DNA of 64,000 nucleotides from Isoalcanivorax indicus (GTDB taxonomy: Bacteria; Pseudomonadota; Gammaproteobacteria; Pseudomonadales; Alcanivoracaceae), in the NCBI RefSeq assembly GCF_003259185.1, contig NZ_QGMP01000001.1, positions 682,001-746,000 of the forward strand, given 5' to 3'. Below are positions 22,077-31,228 of this stretch, in pieces. The translations under genes and the position numbers were made by a program. Under the pieces are notes generated by a model. The model saw only the letters and a list, made by a program, of their open reading frames with translations, did not search any database and had not been told where the DNA came from. The number at the start of each line of letters is the position of its first letter. Position 1 is the first letter of the stretch.

Positions 22077-23138
22077 CTAGCGCGCGCCATGCTCGGCGGG
22101 CTCAGTGAACCATTCCTCGATGGCCTGGCGGGTGCGCTCGGCGCGTTGATGGGGCAGCGGAATCCAGTTCTGCCAGTTGTCGGTGGCGGCGAGCAGAAAC
22201 TCGAACAGTGGCAGATGCTGGCGCAACACCCGGTGGTGGCGATGCGTGATCATGGGATTGAAGTAGCCAAAGAAATCGAGCATCTGTTTCGGGTTCTTGC
22301 GCACCCACAGCCATGAGCCCATTTCCAGTGTGAACGGCAGGAACGTGTGGTCAGGGTGGGTGTCGAGGGACTCGTCATAAAGAAAATCCCACAGATCGCC
22401 GTGCGTGGTGTAGTTCACCGATTGGGGTTCGATGAGGTAGGGATGATGGTAGGGGTAGGTCTGCTGTAACAGGCGTTTCAGCGTCAGCACCTCAGCGATG
22501 TGCGCGATCGGCCGGTGGCTGCGCGCATAGCAACACCACAAGCGGTCGCGCCGGCCGAAGCCGCTGTGGCAATCGACACTGAGTGAGAACGGGGCCGCCA
22601 ACAGACGCTCGCGCACCACCCGGATCACGGCCTGCGCCTCGGGTTCCATCGGCGCGCCGCGTTTGCCCCGATACCAGGGCAAGTGGCGACTGATGCGATG
22701 ACCGCCGACCAGAAAAGGCACCTTGCCCATGGCGTCGATGGGGGCGTTGCGCATCAGGTCCACGCCATTGGGATTACAGCGGGTGCGATGCCAGAGACCG
22801 CCGGGGTTGATCATCGGCATGAACACGATACGCACCCGGTCCAGCCGCTGGCGAAAGGCGGCATCCCATTGCAGGCGCTGCACCAGGGCATGCAGCCACG
22901 ACAGCAACACCTGGCTGCCGATCCGTTCAACACCGTGCACGCCGCCGAAGAACCCGATCACCGGCACCCCCGGGGCACGGCTCCCCAGTTCGATGACATG
23001 CACAGGCAGAGGCTGCCCCTGCGTCTCCAGTGTCAAGGCAATATCGTGCCGTAACCAGCGAGCGCCGTCGTGCAGCAGACGCTGCAACTGGATCTCTTCG
23101 GGCAAATGGCGCTGTAACAGGTAAAGCCGTTCTTCCAT
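22077..23138 (-). CDS. M14-family zinc carboxypeptidase-like protein
   Basis: 353 residues, no signal peptide. The zinc ligands of the M14 fold are visible as HGVE (in FFGGVHGVERIGS, about residue 70) and the downstream His in SVDCHSGFG (about residue 190). Substrate-binding INPGG and NPNGVDLMRN correspond to the conserved Asn-Arg segment, and the catalytic Glu is in TLEMGSW (about residue 275). It probably acts on a peptide or amidated substrate in the cytoplasm. A Pho-box-like direct repeat sits 46 bases upstream of the start. Confidence 0.8.
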   Translation of the reverse strand: MEERLYLLQRHLPEEIQLQRLLHDGARWLRHDIALTLETQGQPLPVHVIELGSRAPGVPVIGFFGGVHGVERIGSQVLLSWLHALVQRLQWDAAFRQRLDRVRIVFMPMINPGGLWHRTRCNPNGVDLMRNAPIDAMGKVPFLVGGHRISRHLPWYRGKRGAPMEPEAQAVIRVVRERLLAAPFSLSVDCHSGFGRRDRLWCCYARSHRPIAHIAEVLTLKRLLQQTYPYHHPYLIEPQSVNYTTHGDLWDFLYDESLDTHPDHTFLPFTLEMGSWLWVRKNPKQMLDFFGYFNPMITHRHHRVLRQHLPLFEFLLAATDNWQNWIPLPHQRAERTRQAIEEWFTEPAEHGAR

Positions 23139-23183
23139 GGCGCGGGCCGCAGGCGGGAAGGGTAGCCATATTGCGGCCGTGGC

Positions 23184-23201
23184 GTGACAGCGGCATGACA
23201 G
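23184..23201 (-). promoter_or_regulatory. Pho-box-like direct repeat facing the M14 gene
   Basis: On the minus strand: CTGTCAT-GCCG-CTGTCAC, two near-perfect seven-base PhoB repeats at the correct 11-base period. The linker is GC-rich rather than AT-rich. A CAATAT -10-like hexamer lies ten bases downstream. Confidence 0.5.
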
Positions 23202-23238
23202 TCCGGCCCGTCGCAGGCTTCATCATGCGGTGATAAAA

Positions 23239-23256
23239 CCGTCACCGCAGCGTCAT
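23239..23256 (+). promoter_or_regulatory. Weaker Pho-box-like repeat facing the NlpC/P60 gene
   Basis: CCGTCAC-CGCA-GCGTCAT matches the PhoB repeat at 6 and 5 of 7 positions. A TAGTCT -10-like element lies ten bases downstream (23267-23272). It points in the opposite direction to the stronger box at 23184. Confidence 0.3.
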
Positions 23257-23303
23257 GTGATCTGCCTAGTCTCGCCCTTGATGCACAGCAGAGCGAGCTT
23301 CAG

Positions 23304-24041
23304 GTGATCAGGTTGCTGCCGCAACGTCCACCTCTGAATCAGGCCGACCCCGACGGCCTGGTGTCCCGCTTCCGCACTGGCGATCTGTTGCTGTTTGCCG
23401 GTCGCGGACTGCCCAGCGACACCATTCGCTTGTTTACCCGCAGCCACTGGAGCCATGTCGGCATGGTGGTGTGCCTGCCGGATTACGATCAGCCCCTGTT
23501 ACTGGAAGCGACGGCTGGCGGTGATGCGCCGGATATTCGCACCGGCGCGCCTACGCCGGGGGTGGCGCTGGTGCCGGTGCGCGACAAGATCGAGGTTTAT
23601 GGCGGGGATGTGGCCTGGCGGGCCCGTCAGGGCGCGCCCTTGAGTCCGGCCCGCGAACGTATGGTCGCGCGTCTGGTGCGGCAGTTCAGCCATCGCCCCT
23701 ACAAGAACTTCATGCAGGCGCTGATGCGTGATCTGGTGACCGGCTTCCAGTTGCGCCCCGATCTGTCCGGCGTGTTCTGCAGTGAACTGGTGGCAGAGGT
23801 GTACCGGCGATTGGGATGGCTGCCACGGCATGATCGCAGCAGCGGCTATGTGCCCGGGCATTTCGGTTCGCAGCGGCTGCAATTACTGCACGGCAGCATG
23901 GCGCCGCCGGTGTTGCTCAAGACTGTGGCTCGCCTGGCGCCGGTCGCCGGTGCCGTTACAGCCAGCGCCGTGTCCGGGCGCGGAACGCCGTCCAGTCGGT
24001 CCCGAAACGGCGTGCATGGAACGCTTCCTCTGCTGCAATGA
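23304..24041 (+). CDS. Permuted NlpC/P60 (YiiX/YaeF-like) cysteine hydrolase
   Basis: 245 residues from GTG 23304, which overlaps the stop of an eight-codon leader frame (23281-23307). The catalytic order is permuted: the His comes first (SHWSHVGMVV, about residue 50) and the Cys second (SGVFCSELVAEVYRRLG, about residue 158), as in YaeF/YiiX. The opening segment FRTGDLLLFAG is typical. Such enzymes cleave amide or acyl bonds in lipids or peptides. The last 30 residues are low-complexity and overlap the convergent gene by 86 bases, so the natural C-terminus deserves checking. Confidence 0.75.
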   Translation: MIRLLPQRPPLNQADPDGLVSRFRTGDLLLFAGRGLPSDTIRLFTRSHWSHVGMVVCLPDYDQPLLLEATAGGDAPDIRTGAPTPGVALVPVRDKIEVYGGDVAWRARQGAPLSPARERMVARLVRQFSHRPYKNFMQALMRDLVTGFQLRPDLSGVFCSELVAEVYRRLGWLPRHDRSSGYVPGHFGSQRLQLLHGSMAPPVLLKTVARLAPVAGAVTASAVSGRGTPSSRSRNGVHGTLPLLQ

Positions 24042-24465
24042 CATGCCGGTCCATGACATACAGCACCGGTATCAGGGCAGCGAGCATGCCGCCGCTCTGC
24101 AGGCTGAAGGCGCAGGCGAGATGCAGCAGGGCAAAGCTCAGGTAAATCGGATTGCGGCTCAGGCGAAAGGGCCCGCCAGTAATCAGATGGCTGGCGGCCC
24201 GGTGCGGCATCAGTGTGGTGCGATGACGCAGGAACATCAGCAATGTCCACAGCAGCAGGCCCAGCGCCGGAAACACCAGTACCGTGGCCAGCAACGACCA
24301 GGGCGCGATATCCGGCAGGCCCAGGCCGAACACCTGATCCAGCGAGTAACCGATCAGCAGGCCGCCCAGGTGCAACAGGGGCGGCGGCGTCATCACCTGG
24401 GGGCGGTCGTCGGGCGACAGCCGTGGAGACGACTCATTTTCGGGCGGCTCTTTTTTTGACGACAA
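23956..24465 (-). CDS. Isoprenylcysteine carboxyl methyltransferase (ICMT)-like membrane protein
   Basis: 169 residues with about four membrane helices. The ICMT/PEMT signature is present: GGPFRLSRNPIYLSFALLHLA (about residues 95-115 in outline) and the C-terminal EEAFHARRFGTDWTAFRARTRRWL pattern. Bacterial members methylate unknown, probably lipid-like, carboxyl groups in the inner membrane. Its 3' end overlaps the NlpC/P60 gene on the other strand. Confidence 0.82.
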   Translation of the reverse strand: MSSKKEPPENESSPRLSPDDRPQVMTPPPLLHLGGLLIGYSLDQVFGLGLPDIAPWSLLATVLVFPALGLLLWTLLMFLRHRTTLMPHRAASHLITGGPFRLSRNPIYLSFALLHLACAFSLQSGGMLAALIPVLYVMDRHVIAAEEAFHARRFGTDWTAFRARTRRWL

Positions 24466-24605
24466 GGCAATGCACCAGATGGCCGGAACTGGCGCCTACC
24501 TTAGCGGAATGTCGCGGTGAGTTGTACCGCGCCGATAACCGGGTTATGTTTAGGGCAACTCCCGCCTTTGTGGGGGTGATCGCGATCAGCAATACCTTTA
24601 CCGAT

Positions 24606-24632
24606 CCGCCGAAACAGGGTTTCAACCGGCGG
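24606..24632. promoter_or_regulatory. Nested dyad upstream of the PIN-PhoH gene
   Basis: CCGCCG / CGGCGG arms enclose GAAAC-AGG-GTTTC (24611-24623), a perfect 13-base dyad that resembles fatty-acid-responsive PsrA boxes. Alternatively it is a simple hairpin or terminator. No promoter elements were found next to it. Confidence 0.3.
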
Positions 24633-24704
24633 TAAGGGGGTCGCGTCACTTCTGCAGCCGCCTGCCGTCACCCACTTCATCATATGGTCTCATGGGGGAC
24701 ACAC

Positions 24705-26141
24705 ATGGAAGAGCGCGCGGTTGCAGTCCAGGCAGTTCAATCAGTCCGCAGCAGCACCCAACTGGAAAAAATCTACGTTCTTGATACCAACGTCCTGATC
24801 CACGACCCCAACTCGCTGATGAGCTTCGAGGAGCATCGCGTGGTCATTCCGATGACCGTGCTGGAGGAGCTCGACAAGCTCAAGTCGGGCAAGTCGCACA
24901 TTGCCGCCGACTGTCGCGCGGCCATACGGCTGATCGACAGCGTGCTGGGTGCAGCGACCCCGGATGAAGTGGATGCGGGGGTGGCGATTCCGCGCGGCGG
25001 TGAGGCCCTGCTGGGCACCCTGTCGGTACTGATGCCACGGCCACGGGGCGAGGACGCCGGTTGCCTGCCGGAACACCTGAACGATAACCGCATCATCAAT
25101 GATATTGCGGCCATGAAATCCCGTGATCCGAGTCGGCGTTATGTGCTGGTGACCAAGGACATCAACATGCGCCTGAAGGCGCGCGCCTGCGGCATCGAAT
25201 CGGAGGACTACCACAACGACCAGATGGTGTCGGATATCCGTCAGCTGACGCGCGGCTATTTCGAGATGACGGGCTCCTTCTGGGATCGCATTCCCCAGGT
25301 GGAAACCGAACAACAGGGTGCCGAAACCCTGCATCATATTTCCCACGGGTTGCTGGTCAGTGAAGTGCTGGGAGAGGAGATCTATCCCAACCAGTTCATC
25401 ATTGATGAGCAGGGATTTGTCGGGCGCGTATTGAAGGTGGAGCAGGGCGTTGTGACGCTCCGGCATATGCCCCGTGAGCAGCTGCTGGACCAGCAGGCCT
25501 GGGGACTGCAACCCATGAATATCCACCAGGCCATCGCGCTGAACCTGCTGCTGGACCCCGATGTTCACCTGGTCACGCTGACCGGCGCGGCCGGCTCCGG
25601 CAAGACCATTCTGGCGCTGGCGGCGGCCATCGAGATGACCATCGAGCATCGGCGCTACAACAAGATCATCGCGACGCGCTCGACGCCGCCGCTGGCCGAG
25701 GAACACGGGTTCCTGCCGGGCACGGAGGAGGAAAAGATGGACCCCTGGCTGGGCGCCATCAACGACAATATCGAGGCGCTGCACCTGAATGACGAGAACC
25801 CCAACGGCAGCATCAACTATGTGAAGGAGCGCGCGAATATCCAGTTCAAGGCGCTCAACTACATTCGCGGGCGCAGCTTCCAGAAGTCCCTGATCCTGAT
25901 CGACGAGAGCCAGAACCTGACCCCGCATCAGATGAAAGCCATCGTCACCCGGGCCGGGGAGGGCAGCAAGGTCGTCTGTCTCGGCAATCTGGCGCAGATC
26001 GATACCCCTTACCTGAGCCCCACCAGCTCGGGGCTCACCTACATGACCGAGCGTTTCAAGGGCTTTGCCTTCGGCGGCTCGGTGCAGCTCAACGGTGTGC
26101 CGCGTTCTGTCCTGGCGGAATACGCCGAAACCCACCTCTGA
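24705..26141 (+). CDS. PhoH family ATPase with N-terminal PIN domain (PhoH2)
   Basis: 478 residues from ATG 24705, which is seven bases after GGGGGA; an in-frame ATG at 24684 is less well placed. The PIN domain runs over about residues 20-160 (YVLDTNVLIHDPNSL; DNRIINDIAA; VTKDINMRLKA), with acidic metal ligands. The PhoH ATPase follows: Walker A LTGAAGSGKT at about residue 295 and Walker B LILIDESQNLTP. The family is known as an RNA helicase-ribonuclease toxin-like protein in mycobacteria; its bacterial role is open. It is monocistronic here. Confidence 0.88.
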   Translation: MEERAVAVQAVQSVRSSTQLEKIYVLDTNVLIHDPNSLMSFEEHRVVIPMTVLEELDKLKSGKSHIAADCRAAIRLIDSVLGAATPDEVDAGVAIPRGGEALLGTLSVLMPRPRGEDAGCLPEHLNDNRIINDIAAMKSRDPSRRYVLVTKDINMRLKARACGIESEDYHNDQMVSDIRQLTRGYFEMTGSFWDRIPQVETEQQGAETLHHISHGLLVSEVLGEEIYPNQFIIDEQGFVGRVLKVEQGVVTLRHMPREQLLDQQAWGLQPMNIHQAIALNLLLDPDVHLVTLTGAAGSGKTILALAAAIEMTIEHRRYNKIIATRSTPPLAEEHGFLPGTEEEKMDPWLGAINDNIEALHLNDENPNGSINYVKERANIQFKALNYIRGRSFQKSLILIDESQNLTPHQMKAIVTRAGEGSKVVCLGNLAQIDTPYLSPTSSGLTYMTERFKGFAFGGSVQLNGVPRSVLAEYAETHL

Positions 26142-26152
26142 TTCTGTCCGAC

Positions 26153-26182
26153 CCGCCGCTGTGGGCTTGCTCACAGCGGCGG
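26153..26182. terminator. Strong stem-loop after the PIN-PhoH gene
   Basis: Eleven-base perfect arms CCGCCGCTGTG and CACAGCGGCGG enclose an eight-base loop, starting 12 bases after the stop codon. There is no T-tract, so intrinsic termination is not certain; it also separates this gene from the TetR promoter. Confidence 0.5.
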
Positions 26183-26195
26183 AAGCGGGTCAACG

Positions 26196-26248
26196 TTGAC
26201 AGGTCGGCTGTTTACGCTTCTAATTCGGACTGACGCGTCCGTCCGAAT
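26196..26248 (+). promoter_or_regulatory. Promoter and overlapping TetR-type operator
   Basis: -35 TTGACA (26196-26201), 17-base spacer, -10 TCTAAT (26219-26224). A perfect inverted repeat ATTCGGAC-N10-GTCCGAAT (26223-26248) begins inside the -10 and covers the start point, ideal for repression by the downstream TetR protein. Confidence 0.72.
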
Positions 26249-26257
26249 GGTGACAGC

Positions 26258-26902
26258 TTGAAAACCGATCCCTCCCCCGACGCTGTCGGGGACCCTCCCC
26301 GTCGTGCCCGCAAACCCGCCGAACAGCGCCGGGCCGAGATTCTGGCCGCTGCCGGCCCCATCTTTGCCGAGCACGGCTACCGTGCCACCGATGTGCAGCT
26401 GATCGCTGACCGCGCCGGGGTGGGCAAGGGTACGGTCTACCGTTTCTTCCCCACCAAGGAGGCGCTGTTTCTGGCCACCATGGCCGATCTGGTCGAGCGT
26501 CTGTCGAATGAGGTGGAAGCCCGGACGACAGGGATGGAAGACCCTTGGGAGGTGGCGTGTCTGTCGATTCGCAGCTATTTCGCGTTCTTCGAGCGGCACC
26601 CCGAGGCGGTGGAGCTGTTCGTGCACGAGCGGGCCGAGTTTCGTGATCGCTGCACGCCGGTCTATTTCGCCCACTCGGAAAGCCGCCGACAGCGCTGGGT
26701 CGATCTTCATCGGCAACTGGGTCTGACCGATGACACCTGGCCAACGCCCGAGCAGGCGGTCGACATGTTCGGGGACATGATGTTCGGCACCATTTTCGTC
26801 AATGCACTGGCGCCCCGGCGACCGCCGCTGACGGAGCGCGCCGAAGAAATGATTCGCCTTCTGGCCCGTATGCTGCGTCGTGATGACGCGCCGCCGGCCT
26901 GA
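26258..26902 (+). CDS. TetR/AcrR family transcriptional regulator
   Basis: 214 residues with a TTG start at 26258; the TTG overlaps the stop of a four-codon frame that begins ATG at 26247, and no in-frame ATG exists before the helix-turn-helix. The HTH lies at about residues 45-70 (VQLIADRAGVGKGTVYRFFPTKEALF), preceded by RRAEILAAAGPIFAEHGY. The C-terminal half is a ligand-binding all-helical domain. It is first in the efflux operon, and the operator-like dyad overlapping its promoter suggests autoregulation and control of the pump. Confidence 0.9.
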   Translation: MKTDPSPDAVGDPPRRARKPAEQRRAEILAAAGPIFAEHGYRATDVQLIADRAGVGKGTVYRFFPTKEALFLATMADLVERLSNEVEARTTGMEDPWEVACLSIRSYFAFFERHPEAVELFVHERAEFRDRCTPVYFAHSESRRQRWVDLHRQLGLTDDTWPTPEQAVDMFGDMMFGTIFVNALAPRRPPLTERAEEMIRLLARMLRRDDAPPA

Positions 26903-26924
26903 TATGCCAGCAGAGGACTGAGTT

Positions 26925-28103
26925 ATGCAAAGAGTTCGTGTTCATACCGGGGCTGCCCTGGCGCTTTCATCCCTGCTACTGGTGGCCTGCGGCAGCGCCG
27001 ACAACGGCCAGGGCGGTCAGCCGCCACCGCCCACGGTGATGGTGGTTGAAGCCCGCAGCACCAGTGTTGACGTGGAGCGTGACTATGCCGGCCGTGCCCG
27101 TGGCGCGCGCGAGGTACAGGTGCGCGCTCGTGTAGAAGGCATCCTGGAACGGCGGCGCTTCACCGAAGGGCAGGTTGTGGAGGCTGGCGAGGTGTTGTTC
27201 GAGATCGACCCCCAGCCGTTCGAGATTGCTCTCAAGCGGGCCGAGGCCGAGCGACAGGATGCCCGGGCCTCGCTCAATCAGGCGGAGCGCGAGTGGCGCC
27301 GTATCAACCGGTTGTTCGAGCAGAATGCCGTCAGTGAGCGCGAGCGTGACCAGGCCTTGTCCCAGCGCGAGCTGGCGCAGGCGCGGCTGGCGTTGACCGA
27401 AGCCAGTGTGGCCGATGCGCAACGCAATCTGGGCTATGCCGAAGTGAAGGCGCCGCTGGCCGGAGTGACCGGGCTGGAGCTGCTGCCGGAGGGTAGCCTG
27501 GTGGCGCCGGGCGATCTGCTTGTCACCGTGACTGAGCGTGACCCGATGCATGTGCGCTTTGCGTTGCCGGAGCGGGATGCCGCGCTGCAACGTCAGGGCA
27601 ACGGCGATCACGCGCGCCGGGCGACGCTGATCTTGCCGGGTGGCGATGAATATGAGCGAACCGGTGAGGTGAACTTTACCGACAGCACCATTGATGCCCG
27701 CACCGGCAGTGTCATGGCGCGCGCGGTTTTCCCGAATCCGGACGGCGTTATGGTGCCCGGCCAGTTCGTCCGCGTGCGTGTGGCCTTGCACTCGCTGGAT
27801 GAGGTGGTGCTGGTGCCGGAGACCGCCATAGGCCAGGGCCGCGAAGGGGTGCAGGTGTTCGTGGTGCGCGAGGGACAGGCCAGCGCCACCCCGGTGGCCG
27901 TCGGCCCGGTGATTCGTGGCCAGCAGGTCGTGCTGTCCGGGCTGGAGGCAGGCGATCTGGTGGTCGTCAATGGCCAGGTGATGTTGCAGGACGGCATGCC
28001 CGTGGAAACACAGAAGGTCGATACCGAGACGGCGCTTGATGAAGCCCGGCGCAGTGCCGTGGATGCGGAGCCGGATGATGCCGACGACAACGGGGAAGAC
28101 TGA
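26925..28103 (+). CDS. RND efflux periplasmic adaptor (membrane fusion) lipoprotein
   Basis: 392 residues. Lipobox LLLVAC with Cys22. The lipoyl-like halves flank an alpha-helical hairpin: [30 protein letters not shown], then a coiled-coil stretch (about 100-165), then [13 protein letters not shown]. The beta-barrel and membrane-proximal domains follow. The acidic C-terminus ([13 protein letters not shown]) is unusual. It bridges the RND pump and the outer-membrane channel. Its stop overlaps the pump's ATG (TGATG). Confidence 0.93.
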   Translation: MQRVRVHTGAALALSSLLLVACGSADNGQGGQPPPPTVMVVEARSTSVDVERDYAGRARGAREVQVRARVEGILERRRFTEGQVVEAGEVLFEIDPQPFEIALKRAEAERQDARASLNQAEREWRRINRLFEQNAVSERERDQALSQRELAQARLALTEASVADAQRNLGYAEVKAPLAGVTGLELLPEGSLVAPGDLLVTVTERDPMHVRFALPERDAALQRQGNGDHARRATLILPGGDEYERTGEVNFTDSTIDARTGSVMARAVFPNPDGVMVPGQFVRVRVALHSLDEVVLVPETAIGQGREGVQVFVVREGQASATPVAVGPVIRGQQVVLSGLEAGDLVVVNGQVMLQDGMPVETQKVDTETALDEARRSAVDAEPDDADDNGED

Positions 28104-31100
28104 TGCTCAGATTCTTCATTGACCGGCCGATCTTTGCATCGGTCATCTCGATCATCATCGTGCTTGCCGGGCTGGCCGCCTTGCGCGCCCTGCCGGTGGA
28201 GCAGTACCCGGATGTGGTGCCGCCGCAGGTGGTGGTGCAGGCGGCCTACCCCGGCGCCAGCGCCGAGGTGTTGGCGGAGTCGGTGGCGGCGCCGCTGGAG
28301 CAGGAAATCAACGGCGTGGACAACATGATCTACATGGAGTCCAGCGCCACCGACGCAGGCAGTCTGCAGATCAATGTGTCCTTCGAAATCGGCACCGACC
28401 CGGATCAGGCGGCCATCAACGTCAACAACCGTGTGCAGGCCGCCATGGCGCGGTTGCCGCAGCAGGTGCGTGACCAGGGTGTCCGGGTGGAAGCACGGTC
28501 CACCAATATCCTGATGGTGCCGGTGATGTACTCGCCGGATGGCAGCCAGGATACCCTGTTCATCAGCAACTACGCCTTGCTCAATGTACTCGACGAACTG
28601 GTGCGTATTCCCGGTGTGGGGGATGCCTCGCTGTTCGGTGCGCAGGATTATTCCATGCGTATCTGGCTGAGCCCGGACAAGCTGGCGCAGTTTGATCTGA
28701 CGCCCTCGGACGTGGCGGCTGCGGTGCGCGAGCAGAATGCGCAGTTTGCAGCAGGGCGACTGGGGGCTGAGCCCGCGCCGGAAGATCAGGCGTTCACCTT
28801 TACCGTGACCACACGCGGCCAGTTGGCCGATCCCGGGGAATTCGAGCGCATCATCCTGCGCGCGGACGGTGACGGCAGCACCCTGCGCCTGGGTGATGTA
28901 GCCCGAGCGGAACTCGGCGCACAGGATTATTCCTTCTCGGCGACCTACAACGGGCAAGCGGCGGTGCCCATGGGGGTTTATCTGCAGCCCGGTGCCAATG
29001 CCCTGGACACGGCCACCGCCGTGCGCGAGACGCTGGATGGGCTTGCCGACCGGTTCCCGGAGGGGATTGCCTTTGCCATTCCTTACGACACCACCGAGTT
29101 TGTCGAAATTTCCATTCGCGAGGTGTTCATCACACTGATCGTTGCGGTGTTCCTGGTGGTTCTGGTGACCTTCCTGTTCCTGCAACACCTGCGGGCCACC
29201 CTGATTCCGGTGGCGGCCATTCCGGTGTCGCTGATCGGCACCTTCGCCGGCATGATGGCGTTCGGCTTTTCGGTCAACCTGTTGACGCTGTTCGGCCTGG
29301 TGCTGGCCATCGGTATCGTGGTGGACAACGCCATCATTGTGCTGGAAAACGTTGATCGCCTGATGCGGGAAAAGGGCATGCGTGCCCGCGAGGCATCAAT
29401 CGAAACCATGCAGCAGGTGGCAGGGGCGGTGGTGGCGTCGACCCTGGTGCTGGTGGCGGTGTTTGCGCCGGTCACCTTCCTGGGCGGTCTGACCGGCGAG
29501 CTGTATCGTCAGTTTGCCGTGACCATCGCCATTTCCGTGGTGGTCTCGGGTATTGTGGCGCTGACCCTGACGCCAGCCATGTGCGCGCTGCTGCTGGACA
29601 AGCAACCGCATGACGAACCGGCGTTCTTTCGCTGGTTCAACCGCGCCTTCGAGCGCCTGACCAACGGCTTCAGTCGGGCTGTGGATTTTCTGCTGGCGCG
29701 GGTCGTAATCGGCTGTGCGCTGTTTGCTGTGGTGATGCTGGTGGCCCTGTTCCTGATGAACCGCATGCCTTCCGGGCTGGTGCCGCAGGAAGATCAGGGG
29801 GTGGCGCTGGCGGTGGTGCAGTTGCCGCCGGTATCGGCGTTGTCGCGCACTGCCAAGGCCCGTGATGACCTGTCTGAAATGCTGCTGCAGATGGATGAAG
29901 TGTCGGACTTCACCGCCTTTGCCGGTTTCGACATCATTGCCGGCTCCCTGCGCAGTAATGCCGGGGTCGGCTTCGTCAATCTGGCCGACTGGAGCGAGCG
30001 CACTGGGCCGGGCCAGGACGCCCAGTCGCTGGCGGGCCGGATTATGGGCATGGGCGGTCAGATTCCCGAGGCTTTCGTGATTTCCTTCATTCCACCGCCG
30101 ATCATGGGGTTGTCCCTGACCGGCGGGGTCGAGGGCTATCTGGAGGTGCGCGGTGGCGCCACCCCGGCGGACATCGAACGCATCGGCCAGGAACTGATGG
30201 CTGCGGCCAACGACCGGCCGGAGCTGGTCAACGCGCGGATCACGCTGGACACCAACATTCCCCGTTTCACGGCGCAGGTGGATCGGGAAAAGGCGCGCGC
30301 CATTGGCGTTCCGATCAACCAGATCTTTGACACCATGCGCGCGACCTTCGGCTCGCTGTACGTGAATGATTTCACCCTGGCGGGGCGCAACTGGCAGGTC
30401 AATCTGCAATCCGATGGCGAGTTCCGCAGCAAGCCGGAAGATCTGAACCGGGTCTTCGTGCGCTCGGATTACGGCGAGATGATTCCGCTGAGTACGCTGG
30501 TGACGCTGGAGCGTGAACCGGGGCCGGACATCATCAACCGCTTCAATATCAACCCGGCGGCCAAGCTGCTGGCGGACCCGGCGCCCGGCTACACCTCTGG
30601 CGAAGCGAAGGCGGTCATGGACCGCCTGGCCCGCGAAATGCTGGACGGCAACAGCAGCATTGGCTGGGTGGGCGAAGCCTACCAGCTGGAAGCAGCAGCC
30701 GGAGCGGGCGGGCTGGCCTTTGGTCTCGGGCTGTTGATGGTATTCCTGATTCTGGCCGCTCAGTACGAACGCTGGACCCTGCCGCTGGCGGTGGCCTCGG
30801 CGGTGCCTTTCGGCGTGCTCGGCGCTGCGGTATTTTCCACGTTGCGCGGTTTCCCCAACGACATCTATTTTCAGGTGGGCCTGCTGGTGCTGATCGGCCT
30901 GGCGGCCAAGAATGCCATCCTGATCGTGGAATTTGCCGCCCAGAACCGGCGCGAAGGCATGTCCGGTTTCGAGGCCGCGTCCGCCGCCGCACGGCAGCGT
31001 TTCCGGGCCATCATCATGACCGCCATGACGTTCATCATCGGCTCCATGCCGTTGATGCTGGCCTCGGGCGCTGGCGCGGCCAGCCGCCAGGAAATCGGTA

Positions 31101-31228
31101 CCGTGGTGGTCGGCGGCATGATCGCGGCCAGTACCCTGGCCCTGATTTTCGTGCCCATGTTCTACCTGCTGATGGATCGACTCAGTAGCCGCCATCAGGC
31201 GCGCAAGGAGGAGGCCGGTCATGCGTGA
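28103..31228 (+). CDS. RND efflux pump, HAE-1/AcrB family inner-membrane transporter
   Basis: 1041 residues, full length, with 12 predicted membrane helices and two large periplasmic loops. It starts [19 protein letters not shown], the AcrB hallmark. TM4 reads [14 protein letters not shown]: Asp408 is kept but the second proton-relay acidic residue (AcrB Asp408 equivalent, here residue 409) is Asn. The TM10 lysine is kept ([14 protein letters not shown]). Substrates are unknown. Translationally coupled to both neighbours, it forms a TetR-MFP-RND-OMF operon. Confidence 0.94.
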   Translation: MLRFFIDRPIFASVISIIIVLAGLAALRALPVEQYPDVVPPQVVVQAAYPGASAEVLAESVAAPLEQEINGVDNMIYMESSATDAGSLQINVSFEIGTDPDQAAINVNNRVQAAMARLPQQVRDQGVRVEARSTNILMVPVMYSPDGSQDTLFISNYALLNVLDELVRIPGVGDASLFGAQDYSMRIWLSPDKLAQFDLTPSDVAAAVREQNAQFAAGRLGAEPAPEDQAFTFTVTTRGQLADPGEFERIILRADGDGSTLRLGDVARAELGAQDYSFSATYNGQAAVPMGVYLQPGANALDTATAVRETLDGLADRFPEGIAFAIPYDTTEFVEISIREVFITLIVAVFLVVLVTFLFLQHLRATLIPVAAIPVSLIGTFAGMMAFGFSVNLLTLFGLVLAIGIVVDNAIIVLENVDRLMREKGMRAREASIETMQQVAGAVVASTLVLVAVFAPVTFLGGLTGELYRQFAVTIAISVVVSGIVALTLTPAMCALLLDKQPHDEPAFFRWFNRAFERLTNGFSRAVDFLLARVVIGCALFAVVMLVALFLMNRMPSGLVPQEDQGVALAVVQLPPVSALSRTAKARDDLSEMLLQMDEVSDFTAFAGFDIIAGSLRSNAGVGFVNLADWSERTGPGQDAQSLAGRIMGMGGQIPEAFVISFIPPPIMGLSLTGGVEGYLEVRGGATPADIERIGQELMAAANDRPELVNARITLDTNIPRFTAQVDREKARAIGVPINQIFDTMRATFGSLYVNDFTLAGRNWQVNLQSDGEFRSKPEDLNRVFVRSDYGEMIPLSTLVTLEREPGPDIINRFNINPAAKLLADPAPGYTSGEAKAVMDRLAREMLDGNSSIGWVGEAYQLEAAAGAGGLAFGLGLLMVFLILAAQYERWTLPLAVASAVPFGVLGAAVFSTLRGFPNDIYFQVGLLVLIGLAAKNAILIVEFAAQNRREGMSGFEAASAAARQRFRAIIMTAMTFIIGSMPLMLASGAGAASRQEIGTVVVGGMIAASTLALIFVPMFYLLMDRLSSRHQARKEEAGHA

